Of a DNA stretch of 64,000 bases, positions 24,064 through 34,727 are shown in pieces. The DNA comes from Luzula sylvatica. Lineage: Eukaryota > Streptophyta > Magnoliopsida > Poales > Juncaceae. How positions within the stretch are numbered: the stretch's first letter is position 1; the number at the start of each line of letters is the position of its first letter. The stretch covers positions 37,603,082 to 37,667,081 of the forward strand of contig OX326956.1 of assembly GCA_946800325.1 (NCBI GenBank). The letters are read 5' to 3'. The notes beneath the pieces were generated by a model, which made no database searches, was not told the origin of the DNA, and saw only the letters and a program-made list of their open reading frames with translations. Made by a program: the position numbers and the translations under genes.

Positions 24064-24281
24064 CCGTCATGACGCACCATAAGGTCCGTCATGATGGAAC
24101 AATACAATTAGCCCCTGGAGATTTCACGCATACTTCCGTCACGACGGACATACTGTCAGTCCTGACGGACATGTCCGTCATGATGCACCATATGGTCCGT
24201 CCTGACGGACTACTGTGTATGCTGAAAATTGGCTAAGTCCACAACCATTGTGGACTGCGTACACTAGGTCCGTCGTGACAC
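24064..24281. promoter_or_regulatory. Sister dyad array, CCGTCRYGACGG type, in the host LTR
   Basis: Variants of CCGTCATGACGG start at 24064, 24086, 24136, 24157, 24175, 24197 and 24270; an eighth, CCGTTATGACGG, lies at 25822 beyond the nested insertion. Several neighbours are 21-22 bp apart. The surroundings ('gcaccat' then 'ggtccgtc') parallel those of the array at 22312-22649, although the host LTR and the nested LTR look otherwise unrelated. Confidence 0.6.
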
Positions 24282-24289
24282 ACCATATG

Positions 24290-25815
24290 TGTCACACCTC
24301 AAAAATATAAAGGAGGGGGTGCGGCAACCCGTTAGTATACAACTCGTATACCACATGCTTTTATATGCTAATTTCACAAAAACAGAAATTTCACAACTCA
24401 AAAACAAGATGGAGGTTCCGCGATGAAAACGAAACCATCGTACTCACACTTTAGATACCCGCTGCTTCGGATGATCTGTCCACCGTACCTAGACTCAAAA
24501 CAATCAAATAAAATGGTTAGTCACGGAAGTGACTAAGTGAGTGGATTTTGAGCCTAGATTATTAAGATCGACCTTATACACGGCTAGCCAAAAATCTCGC
24601 TCGAAAATAATCATAAACATAATTCATATTCTGAAATCATATAAGTATATAAATACTTCTCAAAGTACTTGCCCCGCCTTTTCGAAATCAAAATCACTTA
24701 CCTTCATACATAGCTATATACATACTAATATTTTTACCCGGGGTGAGAACTCTAATAACTCTCGACTGGAGTACCAACCCGAGTTGATAGTGAATCACAC
24801 TTGGGCTGGAACAAAACAAAAGAGGAACACATCCACCCGACGACTGGATATCATTGCGCCACAGCCAAAACCCTCATGGGTCAGGACTTTGCACTACATC
24901 AAGTTAGCTACTCCTTTCCCTCAATAGAGTCTCTCGGAGATCCTTTCTAAAATCGCAAGTTCCAGCTTACGTTTTAGACAAATTCAAATCATACATATAG
25001 AGAGCCTCCCGGAGACCCTCACTAAAATCGTAAGTCGGGCTTACGTTTTAACCAAATAAAATTCTACATATATATAGATGATTGAATCTACATAATATAC
25101 ATTTTGTTGAGGTTACACGATTTTTAAAGCAAGAATTGGATTCTTAATAAGAGAGAAGTGAGAGTAGCACTCACCTAATGAAAATAACTCGATAAACAAG
25201 AGATTAATCAAAACCGCGCAGAAAATGAAGTGAAAATGAAACAACTCGAAACTTGTATGGAGTTCTTCTTTCGATCTTGCCAAGTCGCACAACTCAACCT
25301 GCTAAGAATTTTGGCGCTTTTCGTTTGGCAATTTTTTCTCTTTTCCTTGATGTTTCCTCTTTTTTTTCTCTTCTCTCCTTAGGGTTTCATGAGTGTTAAT
25401 GGATGTATGGAAGAGATCTGAATGAGGATGAGGTGGTAGGCGCCCAATTATTGCATGGGTGAGGTGGTGGCTCCCAAGTCATGCATGTGATGACCTGGAT
25501 GGGCACATTTCATATATAACCCTCTAAACTTTAAAATTTGCATACCATTTAATTTACACCTATAAATGGTCTATTTTGCAAACTCTATTTTAAATATTAT
25601 TAATGAGTTGATACTTTTGCAAATAAGACCCCATCATATATTTATTTAAATAACCATAAAAATGAAATTACGATTATACCTTTCAACAACTTTGACGCAT
25701 GAGGAGTCGGTTTTGATCGTGGGAAGAGTTACATATTTAATATGGGTCTTATATTATGAGATTTTAGGAATAATAATCTATAAATATCAAAATCCTATTT
25801 TTGTTATTTATTACG
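24290..25815. mobile_element. Second nested LTR-like insertion (family C), TSD atatg
   Basis: A 1526-bp insert starts TGTCACACCTC, a familiar LTR start in plants, and is flanked by atatg at 24285-24289 and 25816-25820. Its last bases are TTACG, one transition away from the TTACA expected of an LTR end. Host LTR sequence resumes after it. No retroviral domain is visible. The 128-codon reading frame at 24541-24927 is not recognised and probably spurious. Confidence 0.6.
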
Positions 25816-25957
25816 ATATGGTCCGTTATGACGGACTATGTACGGAAGCCCAATTCTGCATAATCCTATTGTGCATTTATCCGTCTTCTCGAAATCGTAC
25901 GTTCATGTGTTCTTGTACGTACTCTTTTACGGTTGATCCAAAACTTTATTTGCTTCA

Positions 25958-27330
25958 GTCTCCCACTTAGTTTCAGATCTAACTAAAATGTACTCATGTA
26001 TATCACATGTATACGATAGTAGAGAATATAGCCAGCATATCAAATACGCTAAAGATATGCACATCCTATGTGCCATAGTTTACAATCAAGCCCGAAATAG
26101 TACGACTCGTTGAGTGATCGTGTAGGTTCGTTTAACGATCGCAGTAAGCTATTTCCAAAGCATTACAAGCCCATGAGCGGGATCTAGTCACTCCATCATG
26201 GCTACCCATGTTAAATCGAAAAAAGATTGTGATCATTGTGGTTATTCGTTCTTTTTTTGCGATATCCCTTAATCAAAAGGCATGGTAATAGTCATCCTTA
26301 TATTTCGATTAACTACACTTATTTTTCGATTTCGAATTGACTTAACAAATTTCAATCGATATTAACTATTAATATCATTGACCATGGTCATAATTTTCGT
26401 TAATCAACTCATCGAGCGGCCTAAGAGATATATCTTCCTTTCAGAATAAACAATTCCTATCTTGGAGACTCACATCGAATACTGTGTTTCGGACAATACC
26501 CAATAATGATCCTTTTGGCCCTTTTTACGGCAGGCGAAAGATCACATCAAAGCATTGTGTTACGCACGTAAAGCGATCAATTGTCACCTCAAATATGAAG
26601 AATCTAATACCCCACTCGTTGCGAGTCCATCCATAATTATTAAATCATGTTATGGTCTCGCGTTTTTGGTGATATCCAATATATGTCACATATCATATAT
26701 CTACATTCCTGATTCGACAAGCACATTGTCATATGATTAGCAAAACATAATCATCTCATCGGCAAACATACTTTGAGTGTGAGACTCTAAGTGTGACGGT
26801 TTCGCTACACATAATCACGTATTATGTCGACGCTCACACAAGTTCAAATCAAGGTTCATATAATCATATTACACAACCTGCACACAATTTTCATATAAGA
26901 TAAATGCAAAATAAAATAATTTAAAATTCTAAAAATGCACTAATATAAGATGAGGATTTGGGTGATACAACGTTTACTACTACTATCATACGAATCTCGT
27001 CCTACGAAACTATCGTTTGGATAACTAACTGACTCGTTTTCTCCTTTAAGTATCCCAAACCTATATCTTTCGCATGATAGTCATGTTTAGCTTGCTAGAG
27101 TGGTTTAGTAAACGGGTCCGCAACATTCCTGTCAGTATCAATCTTCTCAATGATCATATCTTCATTTGCAAAATCTCACGGATCAAGTGAAATTTTCTGA
27201 GTATGTGTTTGGAGCGATGATGCGATCTCGGTTTCTTGGATTGTGCTATTGCATCAGTATTGTCGTAATACAAAACCACAGGGTTCCGATATACTCGGGA
27301 CTACTCCAATTGAGCTATAAAATGATCCAG
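25958..27330 (-). mobile_element. Copia internal remnant: RNase H end and 3' non-coding region
   Basis: On the minus strand, about 27180-27060 encodes EDMIIEKIDTDRNVADPFTKPL, then a stop, then QAKHDYHAKDI. ADPFTKPL is the hallmark of the C-terminal end of copia RNase H. In-frame stops show it is dead. About 1.1 kb of AT-rich spacer with no domain separates it from the LTR start at 25957. Similarity is lost above about 27330, so integrase and reverse transcriptase are missing. Confidence 0.7.
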
Positions 27331-28123
27331 GACTTGTCATATAATCTTGACATCTCAAATCTTTCGAAACCAATTCCTAAATTTAAGTTCCGAGATCAAA
27401 TCCACAATTTTGTTCAAAATTTTCGAATTGCAAAAATTAAAAATAACAACTAAACAAGTATAAATTCAACAAAAAAGATAGTATTTCAAAATGTAAAAAT
27501 CCAGAATCTTGTTCACACTTCTTGACATCAAAGTCCAAAACTTAGACTTAGATCCATCAATTCCGAAATTAAAAACTAAAGAAATGAAATTGAGACACTT
27601 TCTTGATTCAAGATATATAAACAAACTAGTTTGATCAGGATCATAAACTTGAACAATCAAGAAAAAAAAAAGTGAACAGCAAAGGATCATAAACTGAAAA
27701 AGGAGTCTTTTTCTCTTTTCAAATGAGGGGAAATCTCACTTTTCAAATCCTGGATTTTTACATTATCCTGAAACCTGAAATCTCATGCTGTATCTCAAGT
27801 TGTGACATTTGGAATCCAATTTAAAATTCTGGATTATATATTACTGAAATTTGCAATCTTATCTTATCTTATGTTATACATTATCCAATATTTTTACAAT
27901 CTCAGGTTATAAACCAATAGTGATGACAAAAATATTAAGGTACTCGGTTTGTGAATTTTGTTGAATTTTACTAGAGCGGTCATAAAATCACTTTTTATTG
28001 CGCATCGATCTTCATTAAGTTTTTATAAAGATTTTTTGCATACACAAATTATAAAATTAATTCACATAATTTAATTAACAAATCAAGGCAATGGTTAATA
28101 GCCTAAAGTGATATGAAGAAAAA
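27331..28123. other. AT-rich DNA upstream of the L21 gene
   Basis: No gene seen. Long A-rich and T-rich tracts; reading frames here are short and without recognisable domains. Confidence 0.55.
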
Positions 28124-28143
28124 GGCCCATGAAACAGGCCCAC
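28124..28143 (-). promoter_or_regulatory. Pair of site II (TGGGCY) elements
   Basis: GGCCCAT (28124-28130) and GGCCCAC (28137-28143) are reverse complements of ATGGGCC and GTGGGCC, 13 bp apart and about 140-155 bp upstream of the L21 start codon. Paired site II elements are typical of plant ribosomal-protein and organelle-protein genes (established knowledge). Confidence 0.55.
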
Positions 28144-28280
28144 AGGTTAAAAGTTATCTTTTCTAATTCAACACAAAATTGAGGTGTAAGCAGCAAAAGT
28201 TCACTCAGCCAAAACTCTATCCATCTCCTTTCCTCTCTAAAACCATTCAAAGGAGGTGAAGCTCAAACCCCACTCCTCTA

Positions 28281-29336
28281 ATGGCTTCTCACTCTCTCCT
28301 TTCTTGTCCCTCCATTAGTCTCTCCGTTCCGAAGCTGACAACCTTCTCACCGACACCCATCAAACCTTTCTCTCTCCGCTGCCCCACTTTCTCCAAATTG
28401 CGCGTCCAAGTCTCCCCGGCGGAGACGGCGACGCCTGCTCCGGTTGAGTCGCAAATTGCGGCGGAGTCCAAGTCTATTGAGAAGAAAAAACAGCAAGATG
28501 TTTTTGCTGTTGTCATGGTAAACACTCACATTGAACTTTTGCATGTAAACTCCTGTAGTAATTTTATTTTAATGCACGCCCTTCTCTGAATACTATAATT
28601 ATGCTCATTTTGTTGGTTATTTTACTTTCAATTAAACAAGGTTTAGTTCCCAATTAAGCGAAATTTGTTTATATGAATATATTTAATCATTTCAGGTTGG
28701 ATCGAGGCAATACATTGTATATCCAGGACGGTTTCTCTACACGCAAAGATTAAAAGGAGCCAATGTCAATGATAAGGTCTTCTCTCTCCCTTAACTATCT
28801 ATTTTATTTTCGCATATTGGTCCTTAGAAAACTTTGAAAATTTATGAGAGTTTGAATTTCAGATAATATTGAACAAGGTGTTATTAGTCGGGACCCGCAC
28901 CGATAACTACATCGGGACACCTGTCGTGACCAATGCAGCCGTGCACGCAGTCGTCGAAGAACAAGTAATTTAAATAATAAAAGTATTTTCGGTTAAGTAT
29001 TTAAGTTATATTTATAATCATTATTTTGTAAAACAGTGCAAGGATAAGAAAGTGATTATTTTCAAGTATAAGCGAAAGAAGAATTACCGAAGAACAATTG
29101 GTCATCGCCAGGTAATTGTTTTTTTTTTAAAAAAAAGTGGAAAGGTTTGTTTTTTAAGGATTTAGTTTGATCTTTTGAATTATTTGTGTTCATTTTGGCA
29201 GCCAATTACGAAGCTAAAGATTGTCGGGATCACTGGATACGAAGATTACAAAAATAAAGATTACAAAAAGGAAGCAATTCCGAATCCTTTACCAGTGTTG
29301 AGGAAGAATACAAGCAATGTCGCCGTCGCTGCGTAA
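28281..29336 (+). CDS. RPL21: Plastid 50S ribosomal protein L21 (209 aa, 5 exons)
   Basis: Exons 28281-28517, 28696-28776, 28863-28964, 29037-29111 and 29202-29336 join in frame across GT-AG introns. Residues 1 to about 50 are Ser, Pro and Thr-rich with few acids, a plastid transit peptide. From about 73 the bacterial L21 fold follows: FAVVMVGSRQYIVYPGRFLY, KIILNKVLLVGT, VIIFKYKRKKNYRRTIGHRQ and ITKLKIVGI, the last two being the L21 signature around the Arg/Lys-rich rRNA-binding segment. A charged tail (about 185-209) extends beyond the bacterial protein. It binds 23S rRNA in the plastid large subunit. Length and layout match Arabidopsis PRPL21 (from memory). Paired site II elements upstream fit housekeeping control. 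Confidence 0.95.
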
Positions 29337-29517
29337 ATTGTTCAATAGAACTTTTTTTTTTTATTATTATTCTAATGTACGTTTTGTCGAGGAACAATAG
29401 ATTCAAGATTTTCAGTTCATGACCCGTTTAATTTCCCTCAAAATCTCCCAAATTTAAATAGAATAAAATAATACCACTACAAGTGCATAGTCAATCTAAA
29501 ATAAATTGTTCTCTCTT

Positions 29518-29830
29518 TGAAGAGGGGATGTTTTTGAGTTCCCACATTGAGCCACCTCATTTCTTTGACTTTTTATCACGCATATTAATATTTATATAAT
29601 TTTCATATTTATTTTATGATTCGATTATATTCATTAATTTATATCATGTATCCATTAATTTATATTCTTCCTTTAAAGAAGGGATGTTTTTGAGCTCTCA
29701 CTCTTTGACTTTCTATCACACATATTAATATTTATATAATTTTCATATTTATTTTATGATTTGATTATATCCATTAATTTATATCATGTTTTCATATTTA
29801 TTTTATGATTTCATATTTATTTTGTGATTT
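29518..29830. repeat. Tandem duplication of about 160 bp
   Basis: 'ggatgtttttgagttcccac' at 29525 recurs as 'ggatgtttttgagctctcac' at 29682, and both are followed by 'atattaatatttatataatt' and the same AT-rich text. Confidence 0.75.
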
Positions 29831-30043
29831 GATATTCAGTAATTTATATCATGCTTTACACATTTAATATTTTTTTCATATTTGTTTTGTGATATTCATT
29901 AATTTATTTTATGATATTATATCAAATTACACATTTAATAATTTTCATATTGGTTTTATGATATTTTTTCTGTAAACATAACAAATAACAATTAATAAGT
30001 GAATACACAATTTTTTGTCTAATACAAACAATTACATTAAAAA

Positions 30044-30068
30044 ATCACAGCGAAGCGCGGGCAAATTT
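30044..30068 (+). mobile_element. Possible Helitron 3' terminus
   Basis: 'cagcgaagcgcgggcaaatttcttag' followed by T resembles the GC-rich hairpin and terminal (C)TAG-T of plant Helitrons and the ends near 5720 and 20760. The hairpin is short (GCG-AAG-CGC). Confidence 0.3.
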
Positions 30069-31290
30069 CTTAGTTCCATAAAAAAAGAATGATTTGTTCT
30101 AAAAAAGAATGTTGTAGATTTATGATAATTAATATTAATTTATTGTAAAATTATTTTAATTGTGAAACCATATAGGCCTATAAGGCTTCAGATATCATGG
30201 GCCATTTTATTAATTCTGATAAGTACTTCTTTTGCTGCCATGGTTTGTAGTAAGCAAATATTGCTCTCAAAATGGGCCTTTAAAGGCTGTATTTAGGTCT
30301 ATTTTAGAGCTTCATTTTTTATACTTACAATTCAATCCGATAGTTATAAAACCATTGCATTTATTTCCATATGAATATGAATTTTAATTTTAATATCACA
30401 ATTAATAATAGATTTCATTTTAATGAATGGTTTGTAATAAAATAGAGCAAGTATCCATGTGCCTAGGGTGAAGAAAGACGGCCTTCAAGCCAAAAAGTAC
30501 GCAGTAATTAATGGTCTTCACTTTACACTAATTATACATAAATATTCATCATTATAGTGATTAAATATAAACATAAAAAAGTATATTAACAACCTAAATA
30601 ATTATACTGAAGATGACAAAATTGTAATATGAATAAGATAAAAATGTATTAAGTAGAAAGTTAAAAAATCACGAACTTTATTGATATTTAATTTAATTAG
30701 TACTCATTTTCATGTTTATTATAGATTATACAGATCAACTTTGTAGATATGTGTATCAAATTCATCATGTGACATGAATAGAATATACATAGTCGTTAAG
30801 CATGCCGTGACCTATATTTCTAGCGGCGCAGGTTTATTGTTAAATTAAGCTTAATTAATTCCGTTCATATTGAATATTGATTAAGATTAATAATTACATA
30901 AGGACGTGCCCACTAGGGTTTTGCACTTCTGAATGCTTATATACCCCTTGAAAGTTAAAAGGCTTCATTTTCATAAACATTAATTTACGCAGGACTGTCT
31001 TTCACTTTTCAGATGAACATTATAAAAAATAGTGAATTTCAGATAAACATTATAAAAAAGGCTTCAATTTGCACTAGGGCTTTTCAGATAAACATTATAA
31101 AAAATATTTAAAAATATGCTTCACTTTTTGAATACTTACAAAACCCTATAGATTATAATTTATAGTTTGTTCTAGTTAGTTATTTTCTCATAGGAGTAAA
31201 TTTCAGTCGGATGATATTAGTTATTTTTTGGATCAAAATATCCCTAATTACATATTAGCTCATCAATTCAATAATTAACAATACATCGAT

Positions 31291-31291
31291 A

Positions 31292-31336
<45 letters not shown>
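31291..31336. repeat. (ATT)n microsatellite
   Basis: About 15 perfect ATT units. Confidence 0.95.
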
Positions 31337-32238
31337 CGGAATGTAGTTGTAGATACATTCCTTAGCTCATGAAAGATTCCCCTTATCTTAGAAATCTTGT
31401 TTGTTATGAAATGATGGTTAGATAGCAATTTGTATTCAAGAGAAGGGTAGCTAGATATTTTGAGAAAAAAGATATAATAATTGAAATATAAAATATATAT
31501 GAATATTACATGGAGTATCATTTTATTTTGATAGAAGGGTATATATTAAAAATATTTATGGAGGTTTTTAAAAATAATAAGATGAGTTTATCAAAATTAA
31601 TGCGACAAATTTACAAGTATTTTGTCCAAATAATATAACATCAAATGTTATGTTTGATCATTATAAATGGATAAATAAAAATCTAATGTACAAGGAGTTT
31701 TTTGGAATATTAAAAAAAAAAAATTGTTTTAAATATTCACAAAAGTTAGGGTTTTTCTAAGAAATTCCCATATATTTATGCATCACATGTTAATTTTTTT
31801 GTTTGTTTATAAGGGATTTTTTGTAACCATAAAAAATATTCATGCTTAAATCACTATCCTACAATATTACTTTCTAAAAAATGACCATGTAAATACATAC
31901 TACGAAAGTAAAGAAATGATCTACATTCAATGTGCCAAAGTAAAGAAAAAGATTATGTTCCCATTAAACAAACCTTCACTAATCACAACACATTAGTGAA
32001 CAATTAATTAAGGCCCAAATCCCTTCATAAAAACGTTTCATAATTTTTCTGAAATTATACTACCGCCAAAAATTTGACAGCAAATCATCCCAAAATTATT
32101 ATCGTCTTGGAACTGGACCACATTTATCTGCTATCCCCACAAAATGGACCACAACACGGTTCACGTACACCGGGTCTATCCAATATATTTATTTATACGG
32201 TATAGTATTATAGTATCTGTATACCACGCATCTCTCCA

Positions 32239-32250
32239 GTTATATATAAA
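32239..32250 (+). promoter_or_regulatory. TATA box of the coiled-coil gene
   Basis: GTTATATATAAA lies about 130 bp upstream of the ATG at 32374, followed by a purine-rich leader. Confidence 0.6.
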
Positions 32251-32373
32251 TGGAGAGGAAGAATAAGGGAACAACTCTCAGTTCTAGATTTCTTTCTCAC
32301 AGTAAAAGAAAGCAGCCATTAAAGGGGAGAGAGAAGAGAACGAAAGGTAGGGTCTTTTTGTAAACTTTGCTGA

Positions 32374-34423
32374 ATGGAAGGCAAAAAGCAGGAGACAACC
32401 AATGATCAAGGAGGAAAAGAAGAGGACCAACTACGCTGGTCGAGAAGTTCCTTTGATAGGAGAGGAGAAACGAGGTGCCAAACTGCGAAAGAGGAGTTTT
32501 TGGGCTTGAAGTTGAGGAGAAGATTAACGAGCGGTGCTCATACGCCGGTTCCTACTTGGAAGACGGAGGCGGAGGCTGATCTGATGAACGGTGAAGTGGC
32601 TGGCCCTAGTTCGGAGAAGGTCAGGAGGGGCAGTATTTCTGTTTCGGCCTCGGCTAGGCAACTAGGGGCGAGTCTTTGGGAGATCCAGAATTTGGAGATG
32701 CGAAACAGTGCTTTAAGTGGGAGAAGAGGGAGTGGAGCCAATCGTCAGAGGCACGAGAAGGAACTCGAAGAGGAGGCATCCATGGATGATAGGGTGAGCT
32801 GTTGGCCTTTCAAGAAAGATTCTTTTCATTGTGTTTAAGATAATTTGTTGGATTTATCTTCTTATCTTGAATAATTTGTGGTGGTCTTGGCACTTTTAAG
32901 TTGTGAATATCTATTACTCACAAAACCCTCAATTAATTGGTATTTGCAACTTAATTCAATTCTTTATTATTCACATTTTCAGCCAAAGAGTTCAGCTAGT
33001 TTGCGAAACCACATGATCAAAGAAAGGAGGAGACGGCCCCCACTTCCTGAATCTCCACATAGCCACTCGAGTTCCACAGGGGTAATTTTGTCATTTCCCC
33101 TTTTTAATAACTCGCCTAATTCAATCATTTCTCTTATCCTAATGTTTTATAAATATTCAGGCCGCTGCGATTAACCACGCAATAACTCCAAGTTGTTCAT
33201 CTGAAATCATTAAACCGATACATCGAGATTCGCGCTATGGTCTCAAAACCTCCACCGAACTTTTAAAAGTTTTGAATCGCATTTGGGCCCTCGAAGAACA
33301 GCACACCTCAAATGTCTCCGAAGTAAAATCTCTAAAACTCGAGTTGCACCAAGCCCATTCGCGAATAAGAGAAATGGAGGGGCTTTTTCGCAAAGTCTCC
33401 GATGAAAAATCGGTAAAGAAATCCAAAGAGAAGGAGAAGATTAGACTTCTGAGAGAGGAATTCGAAGAAGAGAGAAGAGTGAGAAAAAACTCGGAGCATT
33501 TGCAAAGGAAATTAGGAAAGGATTTGAACGAATTAAAAGGGGCATTTTTGAAATCCGTGAAGGATTTGGAGAAGGAGAAAAGAGTAAATTTGCTTTTGGA
33601 AGATCTATGCGATGAATTTGCAAAAGGGATTAGGGATTCTGAGGAGGAAATTAGGGTTTTGAAACAAGGAATAATTAACAATGATAATAATAAAGATTTT
33701 GGTCATAAATTTGATAGGGTAATTTTGCATATTGCCGAGGCATGGTTAGATGAGAGGATGCAAATGCAAATAGCAGAGAAAAGAGGGGACCTAATTGAAA
33801 AAAGTGCAATTGTAGAGAGATTAAGTGGTGAAATCAAAAGTTCCCTTTATGAAAAAGACAAAGCTAGTTGTAGTAAAATCGAAGGGAATATTATTAGTGG
33901 CAATAATGGTAATTTTAGGCGTCAATCACTTGAATCGGTACACTTGAACGGCACCACAAGTGCTCCTAGGGTTTTGGAAGAAGATGATGAAGATTCAATT
34001 GCGAGTGAATTGCATTGCTTCGAGCTCCAAATGGGCACAAACGGTAGCGAAAATTATGAACGGTACAATAATGGCAAGGAAAAGTTGGACTTGAATATTG
34101 AGAAAACATTGCCTCGTAAAACGTGCTACGAAGATTCGCCCAAAACCAATTCGTTCGAAAGTGTTGGAAATAAATTCGAAAAGAGAAATTTTGCTAGAAA
34201 GAATACTGGGGAGATCAGTTTGTTAAAGTCGAGGGGTCGATTTCCTGAAAATGGAAATTCTGGGGATTTATGCGAACATAACCCTGAGATTTCGAGATTC
34301 ACGCCCGAATTGCCACCTGGCGTGAGAGATAATACTCTGAAAGCAAAATTAATTCAGGCGAGGTTAGAGGGGCGTCAAGCTAGAAGACTCGGGGGTTCTT
34401 CGAGCGGTAGTGCGAGAAAGTGA
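32374..34423 (+). CDS. At5g41620-like coiled-coil protein (593 aa, 3 exons)
   Basis: Exons 32374-32793, 32983-33081 and 33161-34423 join in frame at GT-AG introns. The N-terminus is basic, with LGLKLRRRLTSG and PVPTWK near residues 43-62 and SVSARQLGASLWEI-like text (SASARQLGASLWEIQ, about 91-105). The core YGLKTSTELLKVLNRIWALE (about 199-218) starts a long coiled coil to about 330, with LLEDLCDEFAKGI and HIAEAWLDERMQM inside. The C-terminus has LPPGVRDNTLKAKLIQARLE. This order of motifs is that of the plant family of 'uncharacterized protein At5g41620', also called intracellular protein transport USO1-like and related to BRANCHLESS TRICHOMES; the molecular role is not settled, a cytoskeletal one is suspected. 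It converges on the F-box gene, stops being 304 bp apart. Confidence 0.92.
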
Positions 34424-34727
34424 GCACGGATCTCGATGCATGCGTGCATGGTCGAGATTTGTTTTGTATATTTTGGTGACTTGCGTTTGTTTTGAGGTTT
34501 TGAAAGGTTTTTGTATAGTTTTGCAAACGACCACGTATGTAGAACTTGTTTATTAGAGGTATTTTATTTCTTTATTTGCCGCGTATTTTTTGCTTTACTT
34601 ATTTTGGACTTTAATTTTGCTACAAGCCTATAAGATTACTTTTATTTTTGGATATAATTATTTTACCTATCTTAATATAAATAAATTTATAAACAAAATA
34701 TCATAACAATTTATTCACATTCATTAA

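Larger units (their letters stand above)
21782..25957 (-). mobile_element. Family A copia 3' LTR (minus), interrupted by two nested LTR-like insertions
   Basis: Read on the minus strand the LTR starts TGAAGCAAATAAAG (25957) and ends CGATTCCTTCA (21782). Without the two insertions it is about 950 bp, similar to the 1058-bp solo LTR at 4301. Matches to that LTR include the 'gcagcggatatgaaggc' terminal block (21816), the 'gtgactagccgtgcgtccca' block (21966) and the 'gaacttgcttgattc' block (23832). Just upstream on the minus strand (25958-25970) is the purine-rich tract CTAAGTGGGAGAC, the expected polypurine tract, which makes this a 3' LTR. Confidence 0.75.
29337..32238. other. Intergenic DNA, no gene seen
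   Basis: After the L21 3'UTR comes a tandem duplication (29518-29830), a possible Helitron end (30044-30068), three copies of 'cagataaacattataaaaaa' around 31008-31110, and an (ATT)n tract (31291-31336). No coding exon was found. Confidence 0.6.
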
